Below are positions 51,188 through 60,298 of a stretch of 64,000 bases of DNA, one piece after another. Both the position numbers and the translations under genes were made by a program. Every line of letters begins with the position of its first letter. Within the stretch, counting starts at the first letter, position 1. The notes beneath the pieces were generated by a model. It saw only the letters and a list, made by a program, of their open reading frames with translations, made no database searches and was not told where the DNA came from. The stretch lies in contig CASDOO010000027.1 in assembly GCA_949282275.1 (NCBI GenBank), positions 37,791 to 101,790 of the forward strand. Direction: 5' to 3'. This DNA comes from an uncultured Bacillota bacterium. Its GTDB lineage: Bacteria > Bacillota_I > Bacilli_A > RFN20 > CAG-288.

Positions 51188-53086
51188 TTAGTCGACGCTC
51201 TTGAGGGATGTCGTCATGTCGATCTTGAGGATCTTTCTCAAGAGCAGGGCATCGGTGACGAGGATAAAGGCGAAAACGAGGGCGAGGGTGAGGAAGTACG
51301 TGCCGACGGCGATGCTGGCAAGGCTTCCGAAGTCCAGGAGCATGAGGACGACATACATCAGAAGGACCCCGACGGGAAGGCCCAGGACCAAGCCGATGCC
51401 GGACATGATCATGATCTCCCGGTAGATATAGAGGACGACTTCCTTGTTGTGATAGCCAAGGACCTTCAATGTCGCGATTTCACGCTTCCTCTCCTCGATA
51501 TTGAGGTTGGTAAGGTTGTAGATGACGAAGATCGAGAGGAAAAGGGCAAAGAGAATGATGACGATGGCAATAGGGACGATGGTGTCCGTGAGGCCGGGAT
51601 AGTCCACCGGGGGAAGGGCATTGGCGACGTCGATGATGGCGAAGCCGCAGAGGACGAGGGCCGTGCTTCCGGCGACGGAGAGGATCGTCATGATGAGGTT
51701 CTTCTTGTAGCGGCAGAGGTTGCGAATCGTGGACTTGTAGCGGAAGGGGAGGATTTTCCAAAGCGGGATCCTTTCGAAGAGGATCTTCTTGCCGGACTTC
51801 GGGGCAACGGGCTGGAGAAGCTCGGCCGGGGAGGCTTTCAGGAAGCGGCGGACGACCCGATAGGTCACGAAGAGGACGATCAGAATCATGACAAGGCCGC
51901 AGACAAGGCCGAAGGTCGGATTCATCAGGTTGACCATCTCCGGACAGAAGAAGGTCGTCTCGAAGGCCGGGTAGATGGCCATCGGGAGGGAATAGACGCC
52001 GACGATCGTTCCCACGATCAGGGCAAGGAGACCGCAGAAGAGGGAGAGGAGCATGTATTTGAGCTTGATCCTTGAGTCCGTCACGCCAAGGGAGCGGTAG
52101 CAACCGATGATGCTTCTTTCCTCCTCGACCATGCGCGTCATCGTCGTCGAGACGACGAGGGCGGCAACGGCAATGAAGAAGATCGGGAAGAGGAGGGCGA
52201 TGATGTCGATCTTGTCGGTGTAGTTGACGATATAGGCATAGGACATGTTCTCTTCGAGCGTCAGGTAATGGATCTCGCCATACGTGTCGCCCAATGCCGC
52301 CTCGATCTTTTCCTGTTCCCCCCTGACGAAGTCGATGTAGGAATTGGTGAAGTAGGCATATTCGTTGCTGCCTCGCAGGGTGACATAGAGATCCGTGGTC
52401 GGGAACTGGACTTCCATGGAAACGCCCGGGATGATCTCGACGGACATCGAAAGATCCTGCTGGCGCATGTAGACGATTTGCTTGATTTCTTCCTGGTCGA
52501 TGAGATCGAGTTCCTCATAGCGGGAGAAGTTGAGCGGATTGGCGACGATGCCGACGACGGTCTTTTCTCCCAACAAGCTTCCCAGGTCGATCGTGTCCCC
52601 GATTTCATAGGGGACCATGTCGGAACGCGTCCTTTCGATGGCGACCTCGTTGGACTTGACCGGCATCCGTCCCTCGATGGCGCGTATGGGGGCAATCGTC
52701 ATGTCATCGGGAATGCCGTAGAAACGGGTCAGTGGCATGTCCGGATCGAAGCCCATGTCATATCCCATCGAGCCGAACATGCTGGAGTCGAGCATGGTCA
52801 GGCCCTGGGCCGAAGTGATGAGCCTCGAGGGGAGAAGCTCTTCCACGACATCGATGATTCCGTTGTCGTTGTCATCCGAAAAGCCGGTCGCGGAGGAGGA
52901 CTTCAGGATGAGATCCGGGACGTTTTCGCGCCGCAACTCGTTTCCGAAGGAGTTTTCGATCATCGGCGAGAGCGTTCCCAGTCCCGCGACGAAGGCGATG
53001 CCCAAAAGCATGATCGCGATGATCGAGAAAAGCTTCGAGATGTTCGTCCGGATGCTCCGGAAAATCGTAAGGAGATACGCGTGCAT
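51188..53086 (-). CDS. FtsX-family ABC transporter permease
   Basis: 632 residues: one N-terminal helix (about 15-38), a large extracytoplasmic domain (about 40-285), then clusters of helices (about 290-420 and 460-625), the MacB/FtsX-like layout with two FtsX modules. Typical cytoplasmic turn sequences are visible: IEERKREIATLKVLGY and EERSIIGCYRSLGV. It directly abuts the ATPase stop (TAA then ATG). With the LolD-like ATPase it forms a transporter that may export lipid or peptide substrates or take part in antimicrobial resistance. Confidence 0.88.
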   Translation of the reverse strand: MHAYLLTIFRSIRTNISKLFSIIAIMLLGIAFVAGLGTLSPMIENSFGNELRRENVPDLILKSSSATGFSDDNDNGIIDVVEELLPSRLITSAQGLTMLDSSMFGSMGYDMGFDPDMPLTRFYGIPDDMTIAPIRAIEGRMPVKSNEVAIERTRSDMVPYEIGDTIDLGSLLGEKTVVGIVANPLNFSRYEELDLIDQEEIKQIVYMRQQDLSMSVEIIPGVSMEVQFPTTDLYVTLRGSNEYAYFTNSYIDFVRGEQEKIEAALGDTYGEIHYLTLEENMSYAYIVNYTDKIDIIALLFPIFFIAVAALVVSTTMTRMVEEERSIIGCYRSLGVTDSRIKLKYMLLSLFCGLLALIVGTIVGVYSLPMAIYPAFETTFFCPEMVNLMNPTFGLVCGLVMILIVLFVTYRVVRRFLKASPAELLQPVAPKSGKKILFERIPLWKILPFRYKSTIRNLCRYKKNLIMTILSVAGSTALVLCGFAIIDVANALPPVDYPGLTDTIVPIAIVIILFALFLSIFVIYNLTNLNIEERKREIATLKVLGYHNKEVVLYIYREIMIMSGIGLVLGLPVGVLLMYVVLMLLDFGSLASIAVGTYFLTLALVFAFILVTDALLLRKILKIDMTTSLKSVD

Positions 53087-53794
53087 TTACCACTCGATCT
53101 CCTCGATGTCCTTGGGATTGTCGTTGTACTCGATGCTTTCCGCCGCGCCGTTCTTGATATGGACGACCTCATCGGCCATGTCCTTGATGGCGGAGTTGTG
53201 CGTGACAATGATGATGGTCTTTCCCTGGTCCCTGGACATGTCCTTGAGAAGCTTGAGGATGGTCTTTCCCGTCTGATAATCCAGGGCGCCGGTCGGTTCG
53301 TCGCAGAGGAGGATCTTGGGGTTCTTTGCCAAGGCGCGGGCAATTGAGACGCGCTGCTGCTCCCCGCCGGAAAGCTGGGCAGGGAAGTTGTCGATCCTGT
53401 CCTTGAGTCCGACCTTGTCGAGGATTTCCTCGGGCGGGAAGGCGTTGCGGCACATTTCCGTGGAAAGCTCGACGTTTTCCTTTGCCGTGAGGTTCGGCAT
53501 GAGGTTGTAGAACTGGAAGACGAAACCGACGTCGTTCCGGCGATAGTCGCAGAGCTGCTTGTTGTTGAAGGCCAAAAGATTCCTGCCGTCGATAAGAAGC
53601 TCGCCCGAGTCGGCCCGGTCCATGCCGCCGATGAGGTTGAGGGCCGTCGTCTTGCCGGAGCCGGACGGACCCAGGACGATGCAGAACTTCCCTTCCTCGA
53701 CCTCGAAGCTGAGGTGGTTGACGGCCTTGATCTCGTTGTCGCCCACGTGGAAGGTCTTCATGACGTGCGAGAGTTTCACCATCGTTTTTTTCAT
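53087..53794 (-). CDS. LolD/MacB-type ABC ATPase
   Basis: 235 residues. Walker [10 protein letters not shown] (near 41-49), signature LSGGEQQRV, Walker [12 protein letters not shown] and H-loop THN: all canonical. The start is ATG 53794, though an in-frame upstream ATG at 53854 exists; the shorter form fits the promoter and family length. Partner permease downstream, divergent TetR gene upstream. Confidence 0.92.
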   Translation of the reverse strand: MKKTMVKLSHVMKTFHVGDNEIKAVNHLSFEVEEGKFCIVLGPSGSGKTTALNLIGGMDRADSGELLIDGRNLLAFNNKQLCDYRRNDVGFVFQFYNLMPNLTAKENVELSTEMCRNAFPPEEILDKVGLKDRIDNFPAQLSGGEQQRVSIARALAKNPKILLCDEPTGALDYQTGKTILKLLKDMSRDQGKTIIIVTHNSAIKDMADEVVHIKNGAAESIEYNDNPKDIEEIEW

Positions 53795-53825
53795 GTTTTT
53801 CCGGGCCTTCTTTCCTATTAGGAGA

Positions 53826-53915
53826 ATTATAGGATTGTCTGTTATTGTTTTCAAGTTGAATAGTTAACTCACTTAACTATAAAGTGTTGAATAAATCAAC
53901 AAAATAGACTAAAAT
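53826..53915. promoter_or_regulatory. Divergent promoters with two palindromic operators (TetR/ABC)
   Basis: Leftward promoter: TTGAAA (53849-53854, complement), 17 nt, TATAAT (53826-53831, complement). Rightward promoter: TTGAAT (53887-53892), 17 nt, TAAAAT (53910-53915). Operators: ATAGTTAA-CTCAC-TTAACTAT, a perfect 8-bp dyad (53860-53880), lies between the two -35 boxes. TGTTGA-ATAAA-TCAACA (53885-53901) overlaps the rightward -35. Both could be bound by the adjacent TetR protein, repressing the ABC operon and itself. Confidence 0.72.
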
Positions 53916-53942
53916 GTTGAAGCTGTCTTGGAAGGACCGAAA

Positions 53943-54524
53943 ATGAGAACCGAAAAGAACGACCTACGATCCCTTTATTCGAAAAGCATCATAAAAAGGA
54001 TGCTTATCCAGCTTTTGGAACAAAAGCCCCTGAACAAGATTTCCGTGGCGGAGCTGTGCAAGGCATGCCGCATCAACCGCGGTACCTTCTACAACCATTT
54101 CTTCGACATCAACGACGTCTACGAGAGCGTTGAAAACGATTTCTTCGAGGAAATACAGAAGCGTCTGGATTCCCAGAGCGTCTTTGCCCTGAACGCGGAC
54201 TTCTTTTCCTACCTGATGCATTTCTTCTTCGAGACGCCGGTGCTGTCCAGGCTATCGGCAATGAACATTTCCGATTCCGAGTTCATCACTCGCATCCGCG
54301 TCATGATCCGGAACAAGGTGGCGAAGGACATGGCAAAGGAAAACATCGTCGCGGACAAGGAAAAGCTGGACGGTCTTTTCGGCTATGTCATCGGAGGCTG
54401 CACGCATTTGATCTTCCGATGGGCCACGACCCGAGTGGAGGAGGACATCCCCAAGGTCGCCAAGCAATGCGCCAAATATACCGCCCAGCTCGTCTCTACC
54501 CTGCCGTTAAGGAAGAAGGGCTAG
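53943..54524 (+). CDS. TetR/AcrR-family transcriptional regulator
   Basis: 193 residues with the N-terminal HTH ISVAELCKACRINRGTFYNH (about 33-52) followed by FFDINDVYESVE. C-terminal half helical, FFFETPV and GYVIGGCTHLIFRW, of the TetR_C_7-like type found in Bacillota. ATG 53943 with GGAAGG upstream. Divergent from the LolD/FtsX operon, which it very probably controls. Its stop overlaps the convergent aminopeptidase end by 4 nt. Confidence 0.9.
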   Translation: MRTEKNDLRSLYSKSIIKRMLIQLLEQKPLNKISVAELCKACRINRGTFYNHFFDINDVYESVENDFFEEIQKRLDSQSVFALNADFFSYLMHFFFETPVLSRLSAMNISDSEFITRIRVMIRNKVAKDMAKENIVADKEKLDGLFGYVIGGCTHLIFRWATTRVEEDIPKVAKQCAKYTAQLVSTLPLRKKG

Positions 54525-55750
54525 ATTGCCCAGCGTCCGTTCTTGAAGATCTGGATTTCCTTGCCGTCTTTCGTCGTTGCGACGATGTCGAGCGTTTCGT
54601 CGCCGATCATGAAATCGACATGGGTGGTCGACTGGTTGAGGGGATAGGAATCGATTTCCTCCTTCGTGAGCTTTTCGTAATCCTTGATGAGCATCGTGAA
54701 GGCGCGGCCGAAGGCAAGATGGCAGGAGGCGTTCTCGTCATAGAGCGTGGAGAAGAAGAGACGTCCGGTCTGGTTGATGGGGGAATCCACGGGGACCAGG
54801 GCGCATTCGCCAAGATAGCAGCCGTTCTCGCTGTTGAAGATGGCGTCCTTGAGGACTTCCTCGCCCTTCTTGGCATGGACTTCGACGATCTTGCCTTCAT
54901 GGAAGCGGATCGAGAAGTCATCCACGATTTCCCCGCGTAGGCTCAAGGGCTTCGTCGCATAGACGATTCCCTCCGTCTTGAACTTGTTTGGAGAAGTGAA
55001 GCATTCCTCGGTCGGCATGTTGGGTTGGAAATGGATATGCTTCGATTTTGTATATTCGCCGCCCGCCTCCCAGATGACATTGTCGACAAGCTCGATGTGG
55101 AGATCGGTGCCCTTCTTCGAGGTGTAGTGGAGGTGCTTCAGGCCAAGGGCATTCATCTTTTCCATGTGCGAGACGAGGTTCCTGTCATGGATCTTCCAGT
55201 TTTCGATGGGATCGCCGCTGTCGGCGCGACTGACCTTGAGAATGAGCTTGAGGAGTTCTTCCTTTGCCGTTTCGACGTCAAGCTCCGGGAAGACCTTCCT
55301 TGCCCAGCCGGCGGAAGGATAGCCGGCGATGAGCCACTGGCATTCGTTGTCCCACTGGGCACGGTATTTCCAGATTTCCTTCGTTTTCGTCGATGTGATG
55401 CGTCCGTTCTTGGCTTGGTCGATTCCCTGGAGGGCGTCGGGGGCATCGCTTTCGATGAAGATGCGGCAGGGGAAGACCTTCAGGAAGTGCTCCTGCTGGG
55501 CCTTCTCCATGTCGTCGAGATGGGCAAAGAGTTCTTCCTTTCCGTAGGCGAGGTCCGCCTTCGTCTTCTCGGTGTCCGTATAGGTGACGTAGACCCTGCC
55601 CGCCCCGGCCTTGTAGCATTCCCTGGTGAGGACGCGGATGAAGTCGTAGATCTCGACGGATGCCGTGATGAAGACTTCCTGCCCCTCCTGGATGTTGACG
55701 CCTGTGCGGGCAAGAAGCCGCGCGTAGTTTTCGATGATCGTGGAATCCAT
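54521..55750 (-). CDS. M29-family aminopeptidase
   Basis: 409 residues. Metal-dependent exopeptidase releasing N-terminal amino acids. The N-terminal domain shows NIQEGQEVFITASVEIYDFI. The C-terminal catalytic region has the metal ligands of the AmpS/PepS type: Glu in GEIVDDFS, GECALVPVDSPIN, LDENASCH-like LYDENASCHLAFG, and STTHVDFMIG with His/Asp. Length matches the family. Cytosolic, no signal peptide. It lies 28 nt upstream of rmuC's stop on the same strand, so its transcript may continue from rmuC. Confidence 0.88.
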   Translation of the reverse strand: MDSTIIENYARLLARTGVNIQEGQEVFITASVEIYDFIRVLTRECYKAGAGRVYVTYTDTEKTKADLAYGKEELFAHLDDMEKAQQEHFLKVFPCRIFIESDAPDALQGIDQAKNGRITSTKTKEIWKYRAQWDNECQWLIAGYPSAGWARKVFPELDVETAKEELLKLILKVSRADSGDPIENWKIHDRNLVSHMEKMNALGLKHLHYTSKKGTDLHIELVDNVIWEAGGEYTKSKHIHFQPNMPTEECFTSPNKFKTEGIVYATKPLSLRGEIVDDFSIRFHEGKIVEVHAKKGEEVLKDAIFNSENGCYLGECALVPVDSPINQTGRLFFSTLYDENASCHLAFGRAFTMLIKDYEKLTKEEIDSYPLNQSTTHVDFMIGDETLDIVATTKDGKEIQIFKNGRWAI

Positions 55751-55778
55751 GTGTTGTTTCTCCTTGACGCTTATTGTA

Positions 55779-56999
55779 TCACTCGACGGGAATGTCCGTC
55801 GCGTTGTGGGTTTCTGTTTTTGGCGTATTGTCCAGGGCGATGGCGCGAAGGCTGCTTTCGATCATCCTCGTGCGGACGCCGATGAGGTCCTCGAGCCTGT
55901 TCCTTGTCTGGTCCAGGCTCTTCAGGGCAGATGAGAGGACCTCGGCGAATTTCCCGAATTCCTGCTTGACCCGTCCAAGAAGGGCATAGACCTCGCTCGT
56001 CTTCCTTTCGATGGCGATTGTCTTGAAGCCCATGGACAGGGCGTTGAGGAAGGCGGAGAGCGTCGACGGGCCGGAAAGGACGACATGGCACTTTTGCTGG
56101 CATTCCGCAAGCAAATCCAAAGACAGGGCCTCCTCGTAAAGACTTTCCATCGGCAGGAAGAGGACGGCGAAGTCGGTCGTGTTTGGGACGTCGAGGTATT
56201 TTTCCTGGATGTCCTTGGCAAAGGAAAAAAGGCGGATACGAAGCTGTTTTTGGCACGCTTCGATCCTTTCCTTGTCGCCTTCCTCCCTGGCGGAAAGGAG
56301 CGCCTCGTAGGGCGAAAGCGGGAACTTGCTGTCGATGGGAAGGTAGACAGGCTTTTCCTCCTTTCCCGGAAGGCGGATGGCAAATTCCACGACGTCGCGA
56401 CTATTTCTCTTCGTCGGGACATTGCATTCGTATTGCTCTGGCGTGAGGATGTCCTTGAGGATGTTGCCAAGCTGGATCTCGCCCAGGATTCCCCTTGTCT
56501 TGACGTTGGTCAGGACATTCTTGAGGGAGGAGACATCCTGGCCGATGCGTGTCATCTCCCCGACGGCCTTGTAGACGCCGCTGAGTTGCTCGCTGACGCT
56601 CTTGAAGGAGGCAGCAAGCCTTTCGTCCAGGGCCTTCTGGAGCTTCTCGTCGACCATGGCGCGTATCTCGGTCAGCTTGTCCTCTTGCGTCTTCCTGAGT
56701 TCCTGCATGGCACTATCCAAGGCCTGCAGATTGTCCCGAAGCGTCTTCTCCGCGTTTTCGAGGGAGAGACGTTCCTCCTTTTCGAGATGCTCGAGTTTCA
56801 GGGACGTCGTCTCCTGAAAGGAAAGGAGGCTTTGCCGGACGAGTTCCTGAGTCTTGTCAAGGCTTTCCTTGAGGACAAGGACGTCGGCGTTTCCGCTTCC
56901 GGCTTTTCCCTTCTTCCGCATGGCAAGGACAAGAAAGACGAGCGCGACAAGGCAGAGACTTGAAAGGACGATCGAGATGACTGTCAGCAGTATTTCCAT
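55779..56999 (-). CDS. rmuC: DNA recombination protein RmuC
   Basis: 406 residues. N-terminal membrane anchor (about 2-28), a long coiled coil (about 35-150: LDKTQELVRQ, LEHLEKEERLSLENAEKT), then the nuclease-like domain (about 160-340) with GILGEIQLGNIL, the Asp-containing PIDSKFPL and AVLFLPMESLYEE, hallmarks of the RmuC family. A role in limiting sequence inversion is known from E. coli. Start: ATG 56999 with GGAGGAAG upstream, rather than an upstream in-frame ATG at 57017. Follows ribU by about 45 nt. Confidence 0.92.
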   Translation of the reverse strand: MEILLTVISIVLSSLCLVALVFLVLAMRKKGKAGSGNADVLVLKESLDKTQELVRQSLLSFQETTSLKLEHLEKEERLSLENAEKTLRDNLQALDSAMQELRKTQEDKLTEIRAMVDEKLQKALDERLAASFKSVSEQLSGVYKAVGEMTRIGQDVSSLKNVLTNVKTRGILGEIQLGNILKDILTPEQYECNVPTKRNSRDVVEFAIRLPGKEEKPVYLPIDSKFPLSPYEALLSAREEGDKERIEACQKQLRIRLFSFAKDIQEKYLDVPNTTDFAVLFLPMESLYEEALSLDLLAECQQKCHVVLSGPSTLSAFLNALSMGFKTIAIERKTSEVYALLGRVKQEFGKFAEVLSSALKSLDQTRNRLEDLIGVRTRMIESSLRAIALDNTPKTETHNATDIPVE

Positions 57000-57043
57000 G
57001 ATACTTCCTCCACCCATTCATTATAGTCGGGCGAGGCGATTTC

Positions 57044-57775
57044 TCAGGATTCCTTTTCGTCCAGTCCTTCCGTCAAGGCGTCCTGCGGTTCTTCCTTCTT
57101 TTTCCCGATGAGATCGGAGAAGAACTTGTTGTCTTTCAGGATGCGGAAGAAAAGGGTATTGAAGAGTATCTCGTAGAGGGCGAGGATCAAGGCGGACTTG
57201 AGAAGATTGAAGGGGATATAGACAACGAAGATGATTGCGGCATAGCCATAGCTGACCCCAAGCATTCCGCCAAGCATCTCCTCCACGGCGCTGACGGCAT
57301 TGGAATCGAAGCATGTCGTATAGCCAAGGCCCAGATAGCTCGGCGTGATGAAGAGGTAGTTCAGCAGGGTCATGACGATGCTGACGAAAAGGGCAATCAG
57401 GACATAGCCAAGAAGACGGAACTTGAAGCCTTTTCTAAAAAGATGGAGAAGGTGGCTAGTCATGAAAATGCCTAAAAGATAAAGCATGGATGATATAAAA
57501 GCAGCCAAATCACCTATATAGAGCGCAGAACCGACAGTCGAGCTAGTCGGCATGATAAGAAGGTGAAGAAGGGTCTTTATGAATCCGACGCAAAAGGCTC
57601 CGGGGAAGCCTGTCAGGACATAGGCGACCACGACGGTAAGGTCGCTGACCTCGACTTCGCACCATGCGGCAAAGGGATAGGGGAACTTGACATAGAGCAT
57701 CAGAACGACGCCAAGGGCGGAAAGCAGGGCGACGATGGCCATCCGATAGACGACGAGCGACGACTTTCTTCTCAT
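57044..57775 (-). CDS. ribU: Riboflavin ECF transporter S component (RibU-like)
   Basis: 243 residues with six hydrophobic helices and a charged C-terminal tail. FPYPFAAWCEVEVSDLTVVV (about 31-50) matches the RibU loop that contacts the isoalloxazine ring, where FP and the acidic-Ser-Asp motif are conserved. The upstream FMN riboswitch confirms the flavin link. It would share a general EcfAAT module coded elsewhere; the one in this window is dedicated to another S component. AAAGGAGG before ATG 57775 is part of the riboswitch expression platform. Confidence 0.9.
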   Translation of the reverse strand: MRRKSSLVVYRMAIVALLSALGVVLMLYVKFPYPFAAWCEVEVSDLTVVVAYVLTGFPGAFCVGFIKTLLHLLIMPTSSTVGSALYIGDLAAFISSMLYLLGIFMTSHLLHLFRKGFKFRLLGYVLIALFVSIVMTLLNYLFITPSYLGLGYTTCFDSNAVSAVEEMLGGMLGVSYGYAAIIFVVYIPFNLLKSALILALYEILFNTLFFRILKDNKFFSDLIGKKKEEPQDALTEGLDEKES

Positions 57776-57778
57776 GAT

Positions 57779-57804
57779 AAAAGCCTCCTTTCTTCAGGGA
57801 GGCC
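57779..57804 (-). terminator. Expression-platform hairpin of the FMN riboswitch
   Basis: On the minus strand GCCTCC pairs with GGAGGC across a CTGAAGAAA loop and is followed by TTTT, then ATCATG. The right arm is the ribU Shine-Dalgarno itself. The hairpin could therefore act as a terminator, a ribosome-site sequestrator, or both, when FMN is bound. Confidence 0.75.
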
Positions 57805-57830
57805 TTGCGTTTTCCGAAAAACGATGACCT

Positions 57831-57940
57831 GACTTCTTCCATCCAGCCTTTACTGTCGCCTCTGGAATCGCACCAGATCGTGGAACATGGTTCCTCGCGG
57901 GGTTTACCGCCGAGTGGGAATTGCGCCCAACCCTGAAGTC
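57831..57940 (-). ncRNA. FMN riboswitch (RFN element)
   Basis: Read on the minus strand, the conserved RFN blocks occur in order: the P1 arm GACTTC, CAGGGTTGGGCGCAATTCCC, ACTCGGCGGTAAA, a variable hairpin, GCGATTCCAGAGGCGACAG, TAAAGGCTGGATGGAAGAAG, and the closing arm GAAGTC. P1 pairs 57831-57836 with 57935-57940. It is 55 nt upstream of ribU and lowers riboflavin uptake when FMN is plentiful. This is the only recognisable riboswitch in the window. Confidence 0.94.
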
Positions 57941-58015
57941 GCCTCTATCTTAGCAGGGAGCGATCCTCAAGTAAACAAGAAAAAATCGGCATGGGCACAA
58001 AAGGGCGATGTCCGC

Positions 58016-58029
58016 TATAATGTACCTAT
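58016..58029 (+). promoter_or_regulatory. -10 box of the serine dehydratase gene (leaderless)
   Basis: TATAAT (58016-58021) ends 8 nt before the ATG at 58030, with no Shine-Dalgarno sequence between. The -35 is not clear. Confidence 0.6.
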
Positions 58030-59244
58030 ATGAAATCCCTTCGCGAATTGCTTATTCTCGGCCCGGGACCTTCTTCGAGCCATACGATCGGTCCTTTCCG
58101 CATTTGCCGTGACTTTATCCGGGAACATGGCGAGGAGAAACTCTGCCATATCACGGTCACTTTGCATGGCTCCCTTTCCCTGACCGGAAAGGGACATGGA
58201 ACCAATCGCATCATCCGCCAGGCCTTTGGCGACTATCCTGTCGAAATCCTGTTCGAGGATGCCTTTTCCGAGAAGGAACATCCCAACACGATGCGCATCG
58301 AAGGCCATACGGAAGACGGCCGAATCCTCAGGGAAGACTATGTCTCCATCGGTGGCGGTGCCTTTCGGAAAGCGGCGGAAGCCTATTTGCCGAAAGATAT
58401 CTATCCCTTCTCGACTTTCGACGGAATGAAGGCGTATCTGGAAGAAAGGAAAATCGACGATATCCTTTCCGTCATTCTCGACGTCGAAGGTCCCGAAATC
58501 CTTTCGTATGCCTTTAATCTTGTCAAACATTCCTTCCGCACCATCGAGGAAGGCATACAGGATGAATCCATCCTTCCAGGCCCCCTGCATTTGGACGCTG
58601 TCGCCGGAAGGATCCGTCAACAGGCCTTGAGGACGGAACGAAAGGAAGACAGGAGAATGCTCCTCCTTGCGTCCTATGCCTATGCCACCAGCGAAGAGAA
58701 TGCCCGCGGAAAAGAAGTCGTCACGGCGCCGACGTGCGGGGCAAGCGGTGTCGTCCCCTCCGTTCTCTATTACGAATGGCGCTGTCATCGAAGGAAGAAG
58801 CCCGACTTGGCAAAGGCCTATCTTGTCGGCGCCTTGGTCTGCGATTTCATCAAGGAAAACGCTGCCGTTTCCGGTGCCATGTATGGCTGCCAGGCCGAAA
58901 TCGGATCGGCCGCTTCCTTTGCCGCCTCTGCTCTTGCCTATCTCGATGGCCTGTCGATCTATCAAATCGAATACGCCGCGGAAGTGGCGATGGAACATTT
59001 CCTCGGCCTGACTTGCGACCCCGTGGACGGCTATGTCCAGGTGCCTTGCATCGAAAGGAACGCCATGGCGGCCATCCATGCCTATGCCGCCTATCTTTTC
59101 AGCAAGGACATTGCCCCGTATCGGACAAATCGGGTCAGCTTCGACAACGTCGTCAAGGCGATGAAGGAAACCGGGCAGGAACTGCCCCAGGACCTGAAGG
59201 AGACTTCCCTTGGCGGATTGGCCAAGATCCTGAGGAGCTGCTAG
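58030..59244 (+). CDS. L-serine ammonia-lyase, single-chain beta-alpha form
   Basis: Iron-sulfur enzyme converting L-serine to pyruvate and ammonia, which feeds PflB. 404 residues: a short beta domain (about 1-165) with GPGPSSSHTIGP (11-22), then the alpha domain with four conserved cysteines: Cys236 in APTCGASG, Cys287 in GCQAEIGSA, Cys329 in TCDPVDG and Cys340 in VPCIERN. It uses an oxygen-sensitive [4Fe-4S] cluster. The fusion resembles E. coli SdaA rather than the split SdaAA/SdaAB of Bacillus, though the beta domain is shorter. Followed by the BSH-like gene. Confidence 0.92.
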   Translation: MKSLRELLILGPGPSSSHTIGPFRICRDFIREHGEEKLCHITVTLHGSLSLTGKGHGTNRIIRQAFGDYPVEILFEDAFSEKEHPNTMRIEGHTEDGRILREDYVSIGGGAFRKAAEAYLPKDIYPFSTFDGMKAYLEERKIDDILSVILDVEGPEILSYAFNLVKHSFRTIEEGIQDESILPGPLHLDAVAGRIRQQALRTERKEDRRMLLLASYAYATSEENARGKEVVTAPTCGASGVVPSVLYYEWRCHRRKKPDLAKAYLVGALVCDFIKENAAVSGAMYGCQAEIGSAASFAASALAYLDGLSIYQIEYAAEVAMEHFLGLTCDPVDGYVQVPCIERNAMAAIHAYAAYLFSKDIAPYRTNRVSFDNVVKAMKETGQELPQDLKETSLGGLAKILRSC

Positions 59245-59308
59245 AGGCTTTGAAAAGACGGTTCCTCGGGCGTATGATAGTCTCAAGGAAACGGAAAGGA
59301 GATTCTTT

Positions 59309-60298
59309 ATGTGCACGGCAATACGACTCAAGAGCAAGGATACCTACTTCGGGAGAAACCTGGACCTCTCCTACTCTTTCGGGCAGGAAGTCCTCCTTAC
59401 GCCACGCAATCACGCCTTCGTCTTTACCGACGGGACAAGACAGGATTCGCATTATGCCATTCTGGGAATAGGCACGCTCGTGAATGGCTATCCTCTCTAT
59501 GCCGATGCCTTCAACGAGAAGGGACTTGCCATCGCCGGACTCAACTTCCCGGACAATGCCGTCTTCTTCAAGAAAGTCGAAGGAAAGGCAAACGTCTCTC
59601 CCTATGAATGGATTCCCTATCTCCTTTCCAAGTACGCCTCCATTGCGGAAGCCCGTCCCATGCTGGAAAAGCTCAATTTGGTGAATATTCCATTCTCGGA
59701 AAAGCTGCCATTGGCTCCGCTGCACTGGATATTGTCCGACAAAGAAGAAAGCATTGTCGTCGAATCCGACAAGGATGGCATACATGTCTATGAGAATCCC
59801 TTCGATGTCCTGACCAACAATCCGCCTTTCCCTTTCCATCGGGAAAACATGCGCCGGTATCTTAACCTGTCGGCACGGGAAGAGAAATCCCGCTTTGCGG
59901 ACGGTCTTTCCCTGACGCCCTTTTCCGTCGGCTTCGGCTCCATGTTCCTCCCAGGAGACTATTCCAGTCCTTCCCGCTTCGTCAAGGCATGCTTTCTTGC
60001 CAAGAACGTCCTTCTTACGCCGGAGGACGAAGCGAGTGAAAGAAGGCGGTTCCTTCAGATCCTCGAGAGCGTCTCCTTCGTTCCGGGCACGGTCGTCAAT
60101 CCGGACGGCTCGACGGAAAGGACGCTTTATTCCTCGTGCATGAATCTGGACAGGAAGACATATTCCTATCGAAGCGAAACCAACGCGAACACGACAACTG
60201 TCTTCATGGAAGACCATGACTTGGAAGCCAAGGCCGTTTTCCACGGCCCGCTCTCTTCCGAGAGGGATTTGCTCAGGCAGCGCTTGATCGTTTCCTAG
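59309..60298 (+). CDS. Choloylglycine hydrolase family (bile-salt-hydrolase-like)
   Basis: Ntn hydrolase cleaving a linear amide, probably conjugated bile salts or penicillin V. 329 residues, the family's usual length. Cys2 becomes the catalytic nucleophile after Met removal (MCTAI). Arg16 and Asp19 in FGRNLDLSY, Asn79 in GLNFP, Asn in LTNNPPF (about 172) and Arg in SPSRFVK (about 225) complete the active site. The LTNNPPF loop is of the bile-salt-hydrolase kind. No signal peptide: intracellular. AAAGGAGA precedes the ATG. Suggests a bile-exposed habitat. Confidence 0.87.
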   Translation: MCTAIRLKSKDTYFGRNLDLSYSFGQEVLLTPRNHAFVFTDGTRQDSHYAILGIGTLVNGYPLYADAFNEKGLAIAGLNFPDNAVFFKKVEGKANVSPYEWIPYLLSKYASIAEARPMLEKLNLVNIPFSEKLPLAPLHWILSDKEESIVVESDKDGIHVYENPFDVLTNNPPFPFHRENMRRYLNLSAREEKSRFADGLSLTPFSVGFGSMFLPGDYSSPSRFVKACFLAKNVLLTPEDEASERRRFLQILESVSFVPGTVVNPDGSTERTLYSSCMNLDRKTYSYRSETNANTTTVFMEDHDLEAKAVFHGPLSSERDLLRQRLIVS

